35,845 nucleotides of DNA, taken from contig JAMNXR010000022.1 in assembly GCA_023653055.1 (NCBI GenBank), positions 1 to 35,845 of the forward strand, given 5' to 3'. The notes beneath the pieces are model-generated. The model searched no databases and had not been told where the DNA came from. It saw only the letters and a list, made by a program, of their open reading frames with translations. The position numbers and the translations under genes were made by a program. Below are positions 8,092 to 14,954 of the stretch, one piece after another (position 1 is the first letter of the stretch; each line of letters starts with the position of its first letter). Origin of the DNA: Burkholderiaceae bacterium (lineage in GTDB: Bacteria > Pseudomonadota > Gammaproteobacteria > Burkholderiales > Burkholderiaceae_B).

Positions 8092-8118
8092 ATTGACGTA
8101 AAAAGCACTGACGTCAAT
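8092..8118. promoter_or_regulatory. candidate operator: 8-bp inverted repeat in the divergent promoter region
   Basis: ATTGACGT (8092-8099) and ACGTCAAT (8111-8118) are perfect reverse complements separated by 11 bases. Half-sites are thus about two helical turns apart, as for a dimeric repressor. The site is 42 bases upstream of the AtuA-like start and 80 before the glycosyltransferase. No regulator gene adjoins it. Confidence 0.45.
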
Positions 8119-8177
8119 ACATTAGGCCCGCCCACACACATATTTGGTGTGGTCTTCAAGCGTTTAGGAAGATATTC

Positions 8178-8201
8178 ATGCTCTACTGCGTACCAATATG
8201 A
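8178..8201 (+). CDS. seven-codon leader ORF coupled to the glycosyltransferase
   Basis: ATG at 8178 opens a frame reading MLYCVPI and stop. AGGA lies about eight bases upstream of it. Its TGA overlaps the ATG of the glycosyltransferase as ATGA. The glycosyltransferase itself has no visible ribosome binding site, so translation may reach it by re-initiation after this tiny ORF. The peptide is too short for homology support. Confidence 0.35.
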   Translation: MLYCVPI

Positions 8202-8851
8202 TTACTGTCGTTATTGCTTCTTATCGCTACGGGCACCTCGCTGCACATTGCATCGAATCGCTATTGTCCCAATCCAGCCCCCCTTCGAGAATTTTATTTG
8301 TGGATGATGGCGGGATGGATTGCGCCCATCTCCCTAGCTTGTATCCAGATATTGAATACATCCTCAGGCCTCAAAATTTAGGTACGGTCAATAATTTTCA
8401 AGATATGCTCTCAAGAGTCGAGACTGAGTATGTGCTCTTTATTGGCGCAGATAATTGGCTCAGGTCGGATTCAATCGAGCTCTTGTCTACCGCAACAACA
8501 GATATCGTGACCTACGACATCGTTGTGACGGGTGAGCTAAAAGAAGAAATCTTGACGCGCGTGCCTGGCGAGACACGTCCACATTTGGGTGATTTGTATT
8601 GGGATCGACAAGCGCAGCATCACGGTTCGATGATGTATCGCACGGAGTTCGGTCAGCGTGTGGGATACCAGAGGAGATTCGAGCATATTGGGCATCCCCA
8701 AGAGGATTGGAATCTCTGGGACAAAATGCTGGAGCAGGGTGCGACAGTTGCGAGTTTAAAAGAAGGCCTGTTGTTTTACAGAAGACATCGAGAAAATTTT
8801 TTGAAGTACGGCGAGCAAATTGTTCCGTCGGATGTGGAAATGTCTGTTTGA
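8198..8851 (+). CDS. short family 2 glycosyltransferase
   Basis: A 217-residue GT-A fold glycosyltransferase, soluble and with no membrane segment. ITVVIASYRYGHLAAHCIESLLSQ is the family 2 N-terminus, VDDGG (Asp36, Asp37) binds the nucleotide, and GADNW (Asp85) stands in the place of the DxD metal motif. EDWNLW in the C-terminal third fits the conserved ED pair containing the catalytic base. It likely transfers a sugar from a nucleotide-sugar donor to a surface glycan or small acceptor. It is monocistronic and ends in a clear terminator, so it is not part of a visible polysaccharide cluster. The start at 8198 is coupled to an upstream seven-codon ORF. Confidence 0.85.
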   Translation: MITVVIASYRYGHLAAHCIESLLSQSSPPSRILFVDDGGMDCAHLPSLYPDIEYILRPQNLGTVNNFQDMLSRVETEYVLFIGADNWLRSDSIELLSTATTDIVTYDIVVTGELKEEILTRVPGETRPHLGDLYWDRQAQHHGSMMYRTEFGQRVGYQRRFEHIGHPQEDWNLWDKMLEQGATVASLKEGLLFYRRHRENFLKYGEQIVPSDVEMSV

Positions 8852-8884
8852 AAATTTGAGTGCAGACAAAACAGTTTTAAATGC

Positions 8885-8924
8885 AAATGAGACTGCAATC
8901 CATTTGGGAGGCAGCCTCATTTTT
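8885..8924 (+). terminator. Rho-independent terminator after the glycosyltransferase
   Basis: AATGAG and CTGC pair with GCAG and CTCATT across one A/C mismatch and a 14-base loop, followed by a T-rich tail on the plus strand. It lies about 35 bases after the stop and separates this gene from the convergent Bug gene. Confidence 0.75.
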
Positions 8925-8965
8925 ATTGCTTCATCAAGTCGTGATCAAGCTAATTTTTGCATCAT

Positions 8966-9949
8966 TTAGTCTACGCTTGCACCTGAGCTTTTGACGATTT
9001 TCTGCCAGTTAGCCAAATCGTCTTTGATGAGTGTGGCGAATTGCTGGGGGGTGCTTTCAAGAGGTTCGCAACCTTGCTTCAGCAGACGCTCTTGAACATC
9101 TTTGTCAGCCAAGGCTGTTTTGATGGCAGCGTTAAGCTTGTTGACGATGGCGACAGGTGTGCCTGTCGGGGCCAAAATGCCATACCAGGGCGTTGAGCCG
9201 AAGCCCGGAATCGTCTCGCTGATGGAAGGGACGTTAGGTAGAGCGCCGATACGCTTTTCGTTCGTCACAGCCAAAGCTTTGATCTTCCCAGCCTTGAGCA
9301 GGCCAAGTGAGGAAGGTGCGCTTTGTACCGAGATGGGGACTGTTCCACCTGCGACGTCTGTTGCAGCGGCTGACGCGCTTTTGTAGGGTACGTGTTGTAT
9401 GTTCAGGCCGACCTGCTGTTTGAACATTTCCATGATCAGGTGATTGAGCGTGCCATTTCCTGCGGAGGCATAGTTGTATTTGCCTGGGTTGGCTTTAAGC
9501 TGAGCAATCAGTTCGTTGACATTATTGGCTGGAAAGGCCGCATTGGCGACGAGTACATAACCTGCACTGGCCACGAGGCCCACAGGCGTAAAGTCTTTGA
9601 TAGGGTCAAAACCAGTGGTTTTGTAGAGCCAGGGGTTGATCACCTGAGCACCATTGGTCGTCAGCATCAGTGTGTAGCCATCTGGTTTAGCTTTTGCCGC
9701 GGCGGCGGTGCCGATGTTGCCACCTGCACCCGTACGGTTTTCAACCACAAATTGTTGGCCGAGGATTTCGCTCAGCTTGGCGGCAATGATCCGTGCAATG
9801 GTGTCATTGGCGCCGCCTGTGGCCTGGGGCACGATTACGGATACTGGACGGCTTGGATAGTCAGCTTGTGCCGAGGCGGTGCCGTGCGCCAGTACGACAA
9901 GGGCGGCGCCTGCGACGAGGGCGCGGGTCATGGTCGAAATAATGCGCAT
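8966..9949 (-). CDS. Bug/TctC-family periplasmic substrate-binding protein (second copy)
   Basis: A 327-residue TTT receptor. The ATG at 9949 is preferred over the longer reading frame (to 10048) because CGGAG lies just before it and the protein then begins with a clean signal peptide ending ASAQ. Family marks are VSVIVPQATGGANDTIARII, FVVENRTGAGGNIGTAAAAKAKPDGYTL and YNYASAGNGTLNHLIMEMF. It shares only the family framework with the receptor at 5271-6263 and is probably for another ligand. No membrane subunits or catabolic genes adjoin it: it is convergent with the glycosyltransferase and divergent from the copper locus. Confidence 0.93.
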   Translation of the reverse strand: MRIISTMTRALVAGAALVVLAHGTASAQADYPSRPVSVIVPQATGGANDTIARIIAAKLSEILGQQFVVENRTGAGGNIGTAAAAKAKPDGYTLMLTTNGAQVINPWLYKTTGFDPIKDFTPVGLVASAGYVLVANAAFPANNVNELIAQLKANPGKYNYASAGNGTLNHLIMEMFKQQVGLNIQHVPYKSASAAATDVAGGTVPISVQSAPSSLGLLKAGKIKALAVTNEKRIGALPNVPSISETIPGFGSTPWYGILAPTGTPVAIVNKLNAAIKTALADKDVQERLLKQGCEPLESTPQQFATLIKDDLANWQKIVKSSGASVD

Positions 9950-10068
9950 GTCAATCTCCGGTATTTTTGTAAGAAATGCTTTTATACAGCATGGGGATGA
10001 CTTTGGGCTGCCAGGCAAGCCATTCAAGGGAAAATCATGAGTGTTCAATTGCAGTAAAATTATCCCTT

Positions 10069-10455
10069 ATGTTTACGCTCACTCAACTTAAACGCCTTGC
10101 TTCAGCGCTCCTCGCGGTGATGTTGCTGGCCGTTTCTGCGCCCACGATTTCCAAAGTGATCGTGATGGATACGTCACAGTCTGCATTGATTGAGATTTGT
10201 ACGGCTGAGGGTGTTAAACGTATCAGCTTTTCGGATTCGTCATTGAGCGCGCAACAGCCGACCGGGGAGCATGACGCGCACGCTGAGGAGTGTCCCTATT
10301 GCCATCTTCAATCCACCCAAGCTGTTCCCCCTGCGGCGTTGACGTTTCTAAGCGTCTCTGTCCTTGCGTTTTTTCCTTCGCTTTTTTATCAAGCACCTAA
10401 ATCCCAGTTTGCCTGGGCACCTCAACGCGCTCGCGCGCCGCCCGTCCTCTCCTAA
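10069..10455 (+). CDS. DUF2946 family membrane/periplasmic protein
   Basis: A 128-residue protein opening the copper locus. DUF2946 features are a hydrophobic N-terminal segment (ASALLAVMLLAVSAPTIS), then EICTAEGVKRIS (Cys44) and the CPYC pair (Cys75, Cys78) followed by a second hydrophobic stretch and a short basic tail. The His/Asp-rich GEHDAHAEE before CPYC suggests metal binding. Members are often found beside copper genes in proteobacteria; their role is unproven. The ATG at 10069 is chosen by the family N-terminus. An in-frame ATG at 9976 would add 31 unrelated residues. The ribosome binding site is weak. It is first in an apparent operon with the PCuAC-like, mbnP and mbnH genes. Confidence 0.82.
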   Translation: MFTLTQLKRLASALLAVMLLAVSAPTISKVIVMDTSQSALIEICTAEGVKRISFSDSSLSAQQPTGEHDAHAEECPYCHLQSTQAVPPAALTFLSVSVLAFFPSLFYQAPKSQFAWAPQRARAPPVLS

Positions 10456-10518
10456 ATTCTAAATCTAGAGATCCTCTCGTCTTTGGGCGTGGGGAACTGC
10501 ATTTATGTATTTGGAGAA

Positions 10519-11028
10519 ATGATGAGCCGAATTCAATTCGTGCGTCGTGCATTGTTGTTCTGCATCACGACCTTGCCTTTTGCGATGGGTGTGGTCCATG
10601 GTCACACCTATAAAGCCGCAAGTTTAAAAGTCGATCACCCCTACGCGACGCCCACTCCCGCTGGGGAACAAGTCAGCACCGTGTATTTTCGCGCGTTTGA
10701 TAACGTTGGAAAAACTGCCGATGAACTGATTGGCGCGCGAGTAGATATTGCTGAACGCGTTGAGATCCGGCGCTCAGTTGTGGTGGATGGCGTTGCGGAG
10801 GATCGGGTCGTCAAGGAAGTGAGTCTGCCAAGCGGTAAAGGACCCTCTTTCCGGCACGACGCCAAAAATGGCTATCACTTGTTATTGGTCAATCTTAACG
10901 CTCCCTTGAAAAACGGCGATCGCTTCCCGCTCTGGTTGACGTTTCGTCATGCTGGGGAAATGAAAGTCATGGTCTGGGTGCAGACACCCAGAGGGGCACA
11001 AGCGCCTCAGCACGATCACAAACATTAA
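10519..11028 (+). CDS. PCuAC-like periplasmic protein lacking most copper ligands
   Basis: A 169-residue exported protein with the cupredoxin-like PCuAC fold: signal peptide, ASLKVDHPYATPTPAG...TVYFRAFDN, then AERVEIRR, GYHLLLVNLNAPLKNGDRFPLWLTFRHAG. Normal PCuAC proteins hold Cu(I) with a His in 'VELHxM', Met residues after it and a final HxM. Here the first His is Arg84, no Met follows, and only His120 of the GYHLxL segment remains. A histidine-rich tail (HDHKH) may supply other metal sites. It is thus either a non-copper scaffold or a chaperone with new ligands. Start: GGAG lies before the ATG pair at 10519/10522. It sits between DUF2946 and mbnP, nine bases before mbnP. Confidence 0.87.
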   Translation: MMSRIQFVRRALLFCITTLPFAMGVVHGHTYKAASLKVDHPYATPTPAGEQVSTVYFRAFDNVGKTADELIGARVDIAERVEIRRSVVVDGVAEDRVVKEVSLPSGKGPSFRHDAKNGYHLLLVNLNAPLKNGDRFPLWLTFRHAGEMKVMVWVQTPRGAQAPQHDHKH

Positions 11029-11037
11029 GGAATAAAA

Positions 11038-11925
11038 ATGAAAAACTATTTAGCTTTAGTTGGAACGTCACTCTTGGTCGCATGTTCGACCGTGCCTTCG
11101 CAGCAGACTGCCACTCAGCCCGTTGAGTTACGCTTTATGGCGGAGGTTAACGGTCAGGCGTTTGAATGTGGTCAGTCATATAAAAATATTGGCACGACAC
11201 GCTCAACGATGACACCTACCGATTTCCGGATGTTTGTCAGTCAGGTGCAGTTACTGACGTCAGAGGGAAAAGCGGTGCCGGTTCAGCTGATTCAAGATAA
11301 AGCGTGGCAGTTGGATGCGATTGCCTTATTGGATTTTGAAAATGCGCAGGGTCCTTGCGGTAATGGAACGTCAGCAATGAATACGGTGGTCCGTGGCACA
11401 GTGCCTGCAGGACAATATACCAGTGTCAAATTTAAGGTGGGTGTGCCCTTTGAGCGGAACCATGGGGATCCAACCGTGGCGCCTGCGCCTTTGAGTTCGA
11501 CCGCTATGTTCTGGACCTGGCAAGCTGGGTACAAGTTCATTAAGTTTGATGCAGCCACTTCAGGTCGTCCCGTGCACGCGGTGCAGTCAGCGGCGCATGG
11601 GGGTGCCAATGCGTCTGGTTTTTCAGTGCACTTAGGGAGCACGCTTTGTGCTGCTCCAGCGCGTACACAAGCCCCATCCGCCTGTCAGAATCCCAACCTG
11701 ATTGATGTGACATTGACTGATTTTGATATCAAAAAGAATCAAGTCGTGGTGGATATTGGAAAAGTATTGGCGGGCGCAAATGTCGATATCAATGCACCCA
11801 ACACGTCACCGGGGTGCATGAGCTTTCCAAAGGATTCAGATTGCCCGCCAATCATGAATGCCTTGGGGTTGGCTTATGACGGCAAAGCCCCATCTGGCAC
11901 TCAGCAGTTCATCATCAAGCGGTAA
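11038..11925 (+). CDS. mbnP: MbnP family copper-binding lipoprotein (four-Cys motif, metallo-mystery pair partner)
   Basis: A 295-residue lipoprotein: signal peptide with lipobox LVAC (Cys16). Family marks are VNGQAFECG (Cys44), the FWTWQAGYKFIKFD block with Trp159 and Trp161, SVHLGSTLC (His198, Cys204), a further Cys216 in CQNPN, and a C-terminal GCMSFPKDSDCPPIMNALGL (Cys260, Cys269). In characterised members (MbnP, CorA/MopE) a tryptophan of the FWxWQ region is oxidised to kynurenine by the diheme partner and helps bind copper. Which of the two Trp is modified here cannot be read from sequence. A good ribosome binding site (AAGGAA) precedes the ATG. The mbnH gene starts four bases after the stop, as expected for the pair. 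Family assignment is strong; role in copper uptake is inferred. Confidence 0.92.
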   Translation: MKNYLALVGTSLLVACSTVPSQQTATQPVELRFMAEVNGQAFECGQSYKNIGTTRSTMTPTDFRMFVSQVQLLTSEGKAVPVQLIQDKAWQLDAIALLDFENAQGPCGNGTSAMNTVVRGTVPAGQYTSVKFKVGVPFERNHGDPTVAPAPLSSTAMFWTWQAGYKFIKFDAATSGRPVHAVQSAAHGGANASGFSVHLGSTLCAAPARTQAPSACQNPNLIDVTLTDFDIKKNQVVVDIGKVLAGANVDINAPNTSPGCMSFPKDSDCPPIMNALGLAYDGKAPSGTQQFIIKR

Positions 11926-11929
11926 ATCG

Positions 11930-13075
11930 ATGAAAGTGTGCGCATTGCCACGCGTCATGATGTCCTTGTTGGGCATCATGGCAAGTGCTGTATTTTTTAA
12001 CGCTCTTGCACAGACCTATCAGCGGGAAATTCCACCATGGGTACCCGCGCCCGTTGTCCCTCACGACAATCCTATGTCGGATAAAAAAGTCGAATTAGGG
12101 CGTCATCTTTTTTACGATAAACGCTTATCGGCAGATCAAACGATGTCGTGCGCGACCTGTCATCACCAAGAAAAAGCGTTTACGGATGGTCGTGTGTTTT
12201 CGAGAGGGTTGACCGGTCAACCTGCGATGCGCAATACGATGTCGCTGGCGAATGTCGCGTATTTGCCCGTATTGACATGGTCCAACCCTTCTCTGAGTTC
12301 TTTGGAGGTACAGGCGCTGATCCCATTGTTTGGCGAACACCCGGTTGAAATGGGCATGGCGGGCAAGGAAGAATTGTTATTTGAGCGCCTAAAGAAGGAG
12401 CGGGTCTATCAAGGCCTATTTCGAGAGGCATTTCCAGAGGAGGCACAAAGCGGGGAGGCTGCGTTGTATTCCCTTTCGACAGTGACCAAGGCGCTGGCAA
12501 GTTTTCAACGACGCTTGTTGTCCTTTGATAGTCCGTATGATCGATTTCGCTATGGCGGTGATCAGGCCGCCTTGAGTCCACAGGCCAAACGTGGAGAGGC
12601 TTTGTTTTTTGGTGAAAAAATGGAGTGCTATCACTGCCACGGTGGCTTGAACTTTACCGACAATATTAAACACACACGCCTGCCTTTTCCGGAGCTAGGC
12701 TTTCACAATACAGGCCTCTACAACGTAGATGGAAAAGGCGCATATCCAAAAGGTCAGACGGGGATCGAAGAAATGACCGGTGCAGCCTCGGATATGGGTA
12801 AGTTCCGCACGCCGACTTTGCGAAATATTGCCAAAACAGCGCCCTATATGCATGATGGTTCAGTACCGACGCTTGCGGCAGTGATCCGTAACCACTATGC
12901 ACGTGCGGGTCGGGCAGGTGGACAAGCCTCAGGACCGAATCCAATGCGAAGCGAATTGTTAGTAGGGTTTCAGGTGAGCGAACAAGAGGTGCAAGACCTG
13001 ATCGCGTTTTTACATGCGCTCACGGATGAGGGTTTTTTAAAGGATGAGCGATTAAGCGATCCGTGGCAGCGGTGA
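11930..13075 (+). CDS. mbnH: MbnH family diheme c-type cytochrome peroxidase-like enzyme
   Basis: A 381-residue periplasmic diheme protein of the MauG/CcpA superfamily. The ATG at 11930 gives a signal peptide ending NALAQ; a longer in-frame start at 11858 would overlap mbnP by 68 bases. Heme sites are CATCH (Cys74, Cys77, His78) and CYHCH (Cys233, Cys236, His237). MbnH-type marks are LGRHLFYDKRLS, FGEHPVEMG, KFRTPTLRNIAKTAPYMHDGS (Met308 a likely axial ligand). MbnH uses peroxide to oxidise a tryptophan of its partner MbnP to kynurenine through a high-valent diheme state. Pairing with the adjacent mbnP supports the same reaction here. Its 3' end overlaps the convergent DUF4143 ATPase gene by 24 bases. 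Confidence 0.92.
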   Translation: MKVCALPRVMMSLLGIMASAVFFNALAQTYQREIPPWVPAPVVPHDNPMSDKKVELGRHLFYDKRLSADQTMSCATCHHQEKAFTDGRVFSRGLTGQPAMRNTMSLANVAYLPVLTWSNPSLSSLEVQALIPLFGEHPVEMGMAGKEELLFERLKKERVYQGLFREAFPEEAQSGEAALYSLSTVTKALASFQRRLLSFDSPYDRFRYGGDQAALSPQAKRGEALFFGEKMECYHCHGGLNFTDNIKHTRLPFPELGFHNTGLYNVDGKGAYPKGQTGIEEMTGAASDMGKFRTPTLRNIAKTAPYMHDGSVPTLAAVIRNHYARAGRAGGQASGPNPMRSELLVGFQVSEQEVQDLIAFLHALTDEGFLKDERLSDPWQR

Positions 13076-14230
13076 GGCTTGCGCGACATTTTTCCAGCCC
13101 CATACATTGATGCCATCGCGGTCGAAGTTGTTTGTGCCTCCATATAGGATGGTAGAGTTGAGAGACTCAGCCTCTGAGAGTAATCGCCATTTTTTAAGAC
13201 TTTGAGTCCAGTCTGAAGCGTAGGTGCTGCCTGATTTGATTTCGATGGCTTGAAGCCCTTGCGTTGTTTCGCACAAGACATCAATTTCCTGGCCTGAGTT
13301 GTCTCGCCAAAAATAGAGATCGGGTACGAGACCCGCGTTTAGACGCTGTTTGTAAAGCTCGCTAACAACCCAGGTTTCAAATAGTGCGCCTCGTGCTGCA
13401 TGTGTCTCTAAGGTTGTGGCATCGCGTATGCCCATGAGCCATGCTGCTAAACCTGAGTCTAAGAAATAAAGTTTTGGCGTTTTGACCAGTCGTTTTCCAT
13501 AGTTGCGAAAGTGCGGCCGCAGCAAGGTGACGATATAGCTGCTTTCGAGTACGGTTAGCCACTGTTTGGCCGTGACGGCACTAATGCCGCAGTCTGCACC
13601 GAGTGCAGTGAGGTTGAGGAGCTGTCCCGTCCGAGCCGCACACATTTTGACGAAGGTTTGAAACTGACCTAAATCTCGTACGGCGATCAACTGACGCACG
13701 TCGCGCTCGACATAGGTCGCAACGTAATTGCTGAACCAGTCTTGCGGGCTGACAGGACGGTCATACAGTGTTGGATATCCTCCTTGGAAAAGCATCTGAG
13801 TGAGCGTGTCTGGGAGTTTGTTGACATGTCCGAGTTCGGAAGCGCTCAAGGGGAGTAATTCAACGCGGGCGACACGACCGGCAAGGGTTTGCGTGATGCT
13901 TTCGATCAAACTAAATTGCGCTGAACCTGTCAGGACAAAATCGCCCATGCGTTGTCGCTCATCGACTAAACCTTGTAGCCAGGACAGTAATTGAGGGCAG
14001 CGCTGAACCTCGTCCAGAATCGCTCCCTGTGGAAAACGCGCTAAAAAACGTTTTGGATCCGCGAGCGCAAACTCTCGCTCATCTGGATTTTCCAAGGAAA
14101 TATAAGGTTTGTCTTTGAAAAGATTGCGTGCAAGCGTAGTTTTCCCCGCCTGACGAGGTCCGGTAATCGCAATCACGGGAAATCCCTGGGCGAGGCGGGT
14201 CAGGGTATGTGCTGCATCACGAGGGATCAT
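13052..14230 (-). CDS. AAA ATPase with DUF4143 domain
   Basis: A 392-residue cytoplasmic protein of the common ATPase/DUF4143 family. Walker A is GPRQAGKTT (Lys30), Walker B ILDEVQ (residues 71-76), and TGSAQF near 101-106 is the sensor segment. After a winged-helix-like middle part (GISAVTAKQWLTVLESSYIV) comes a C-terminal PD-(D/E)xK-like region, with EIDVL and IEIKSG giving the D and ExK residues. The physiological role of the family is not known; many members are solitary accessory genes, as here. The ATG at 14230 lies behind an AT-rich promoter region with a perfect inverted repeat. The gene overlaps mbnH convergently. Confidence 0.92.
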   Translation of the reverse strand: MIPRDAAHTLTRLAQGFPVIAITGPRQAGKTTLARNLFKDKPYISLENPDEREFALADPKRFLARFPQGAILDEVQRCPQLLSWLQGLVDERQRMGDFVLTGSAQFSLIESITQTLAGRVARVELLPLSASELGHVNKLPDTLTQMLFQGGYPTLYDRPVSPQDWFSNYVATYVERDVRQLIAVRDLGQFQTFVKMCAARTGQLLNLTALGADCGISAVTAKQWLTVLESSYIVTLLRPHFRNYGKRLVKTPKLYFLDSGLAAWLMGIRDATTLETHAARGALFETWVVSELYKQRLNAGLVPDLYFWRDNSGQEIDVLCETTQGLQAIEIKSGSTYASDWTQSLKKWRLLSEAESLNSTILYGGTNNFDRDGINVWGWKNVAQASPLPRIA

Positions 14231-14252
14231 TTACAAATCCAAGTTTCAACTT

Positions 14253-14269
14253 TATAATTGTAAATTATA
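14253..14269. promoter_or_regulatory. AT-rich dyad upstream of the DUF4143 gene
   Basis: TATAATT and AATTATA form a perfect 7-bp inverted repeat with a three-base spacer, 23 bases before the ATPase start. It contains a consensus -10 sequence (TATAAT) in either direction, so it may be the ATPase promoter core, an operator, or both. Confidence 0.4.
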
Positions 14270-14278
14270 GGTCAAAAG

Positions 14279-14308
14279 TCATTTATATACCTGATTTAAA
14301 TGATTTTT
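14279..14308. terminator. weak AT-rich hairpin between two minus-strand genes
   Basis: TCATTTA and TAAATGA pair around an 11-base loop, flanked by AAAA on one side and TTTTT on the other. It sits immediately after the stop of the manganese exporter gene. The stem is AT-only apart from one pair, so terminator strength is doubtful. Confidence 0.3.
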
Positions 14309-14887
14309 CTAAAACCCAAACCCCGCACCCCCACCAAACAAAGTCGCAATGCCTAGGATGGCAAAGATCGCAGCAGCGATCGAATGGACCAGTTTCATTG
14401 GGATTTTGTTGGCTAATTTATCCCCAAGAAAGACCGCAGGGACGTCTGCAATCAACATGCCGAGCGTGGTGCCGATCACCACTAAGAGGGGGGCGGCATA
14501 GTGGGCGGCCATGGCTACCGTTGCAATCTGTGTTTTGTCACCCATTTCGGCGAGGAAAAAGGTAATGAGTGTGGCACCAAAGACGCCAAACTTTTGCGCA
14601 ACTTTGGTTTCTTCATCCTCGATCTTGTCGGGAATCATGGTCCAGATTGCCATGCCAATGAAGGAAATACCCAACACCCAGCGCAGGATTTCAGGTGTGA
14701 CTGCTGAGGTGATCCAGGCACCGAGGGCACCGGCCAAGCCATGGTTAATCAAGGTCGCCACCAAGATGCCGAGAATGATGGGTACGGGTTTTTTAAAACG
14801 GGCGGCGAGGATGAACGCTAAAAGTTGCGTTTTATCGCCGATTTCGGCGAGTGCGACAACGCCCGTTGATAAAAGAAGGGATTCCAT
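14309..14887 (-). CDS. mneA: TMEM165/GDT1 (UPF0016) family manganese exporter
   Basis: A 192-residue inner-membrane protein with six predicted hydrophobic segments in two homologous halves. Each half carries the family signature: EIGDKT (Glu15, Asp18) and EMGDKTQ (Glu115, Asp118), the acidic residues that line the cation path. Bacterial members such as MneA export Mn2+; eukaryotic relatives move Ca2+/Mn2+. Length is normal. No yybP-ykoY manganese riboswitch could be recognised in the short leader (14888-14954). It lies 67 bases downstream of the bicarbonate permease gene on the same strand. Confidence 0.92.
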   Translation of the reverse strand: MESLLLSTGVVALAEIGDKTQLLAFILAARFKKPVPIILGILVATLINHGLAGALGAWITSAVTPEILRWVLGISFIGMAIWTMIPDKIEDEETKVAQKFGVFGATLITFFLAEMGDKTQIATVAMAAHYAAPLLVVIGTTLGMLIADVPAVFLGDKLANKIPMKLVHSIAAAIFAILGIATLFGGGAGFGF

Positions 14888-14954
14888 GGAGGTCTGGGCC
14901 GGTGATTGGCGCAGCCGAGAGTGGTGAAAGAGAAGATCTTAACAGGATGAGGTA

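Noticed and set aside
9392-10000. plus-strand reading frame of 202 codons
   Set aside because: Antisense shadow of the second Bug receptor.
9976-10068. upstream start for the DUF2946 gene
   Set aside because: It would add 31 residues before the family N-terminus, lying in the divergent promoter region.
14888-14954. manganese riboswitch (yybP-ykoY type) before the Mn exporter
   Set aside because: The leader is short and the conserved riboswitch core segments could not be found on the minus strand.
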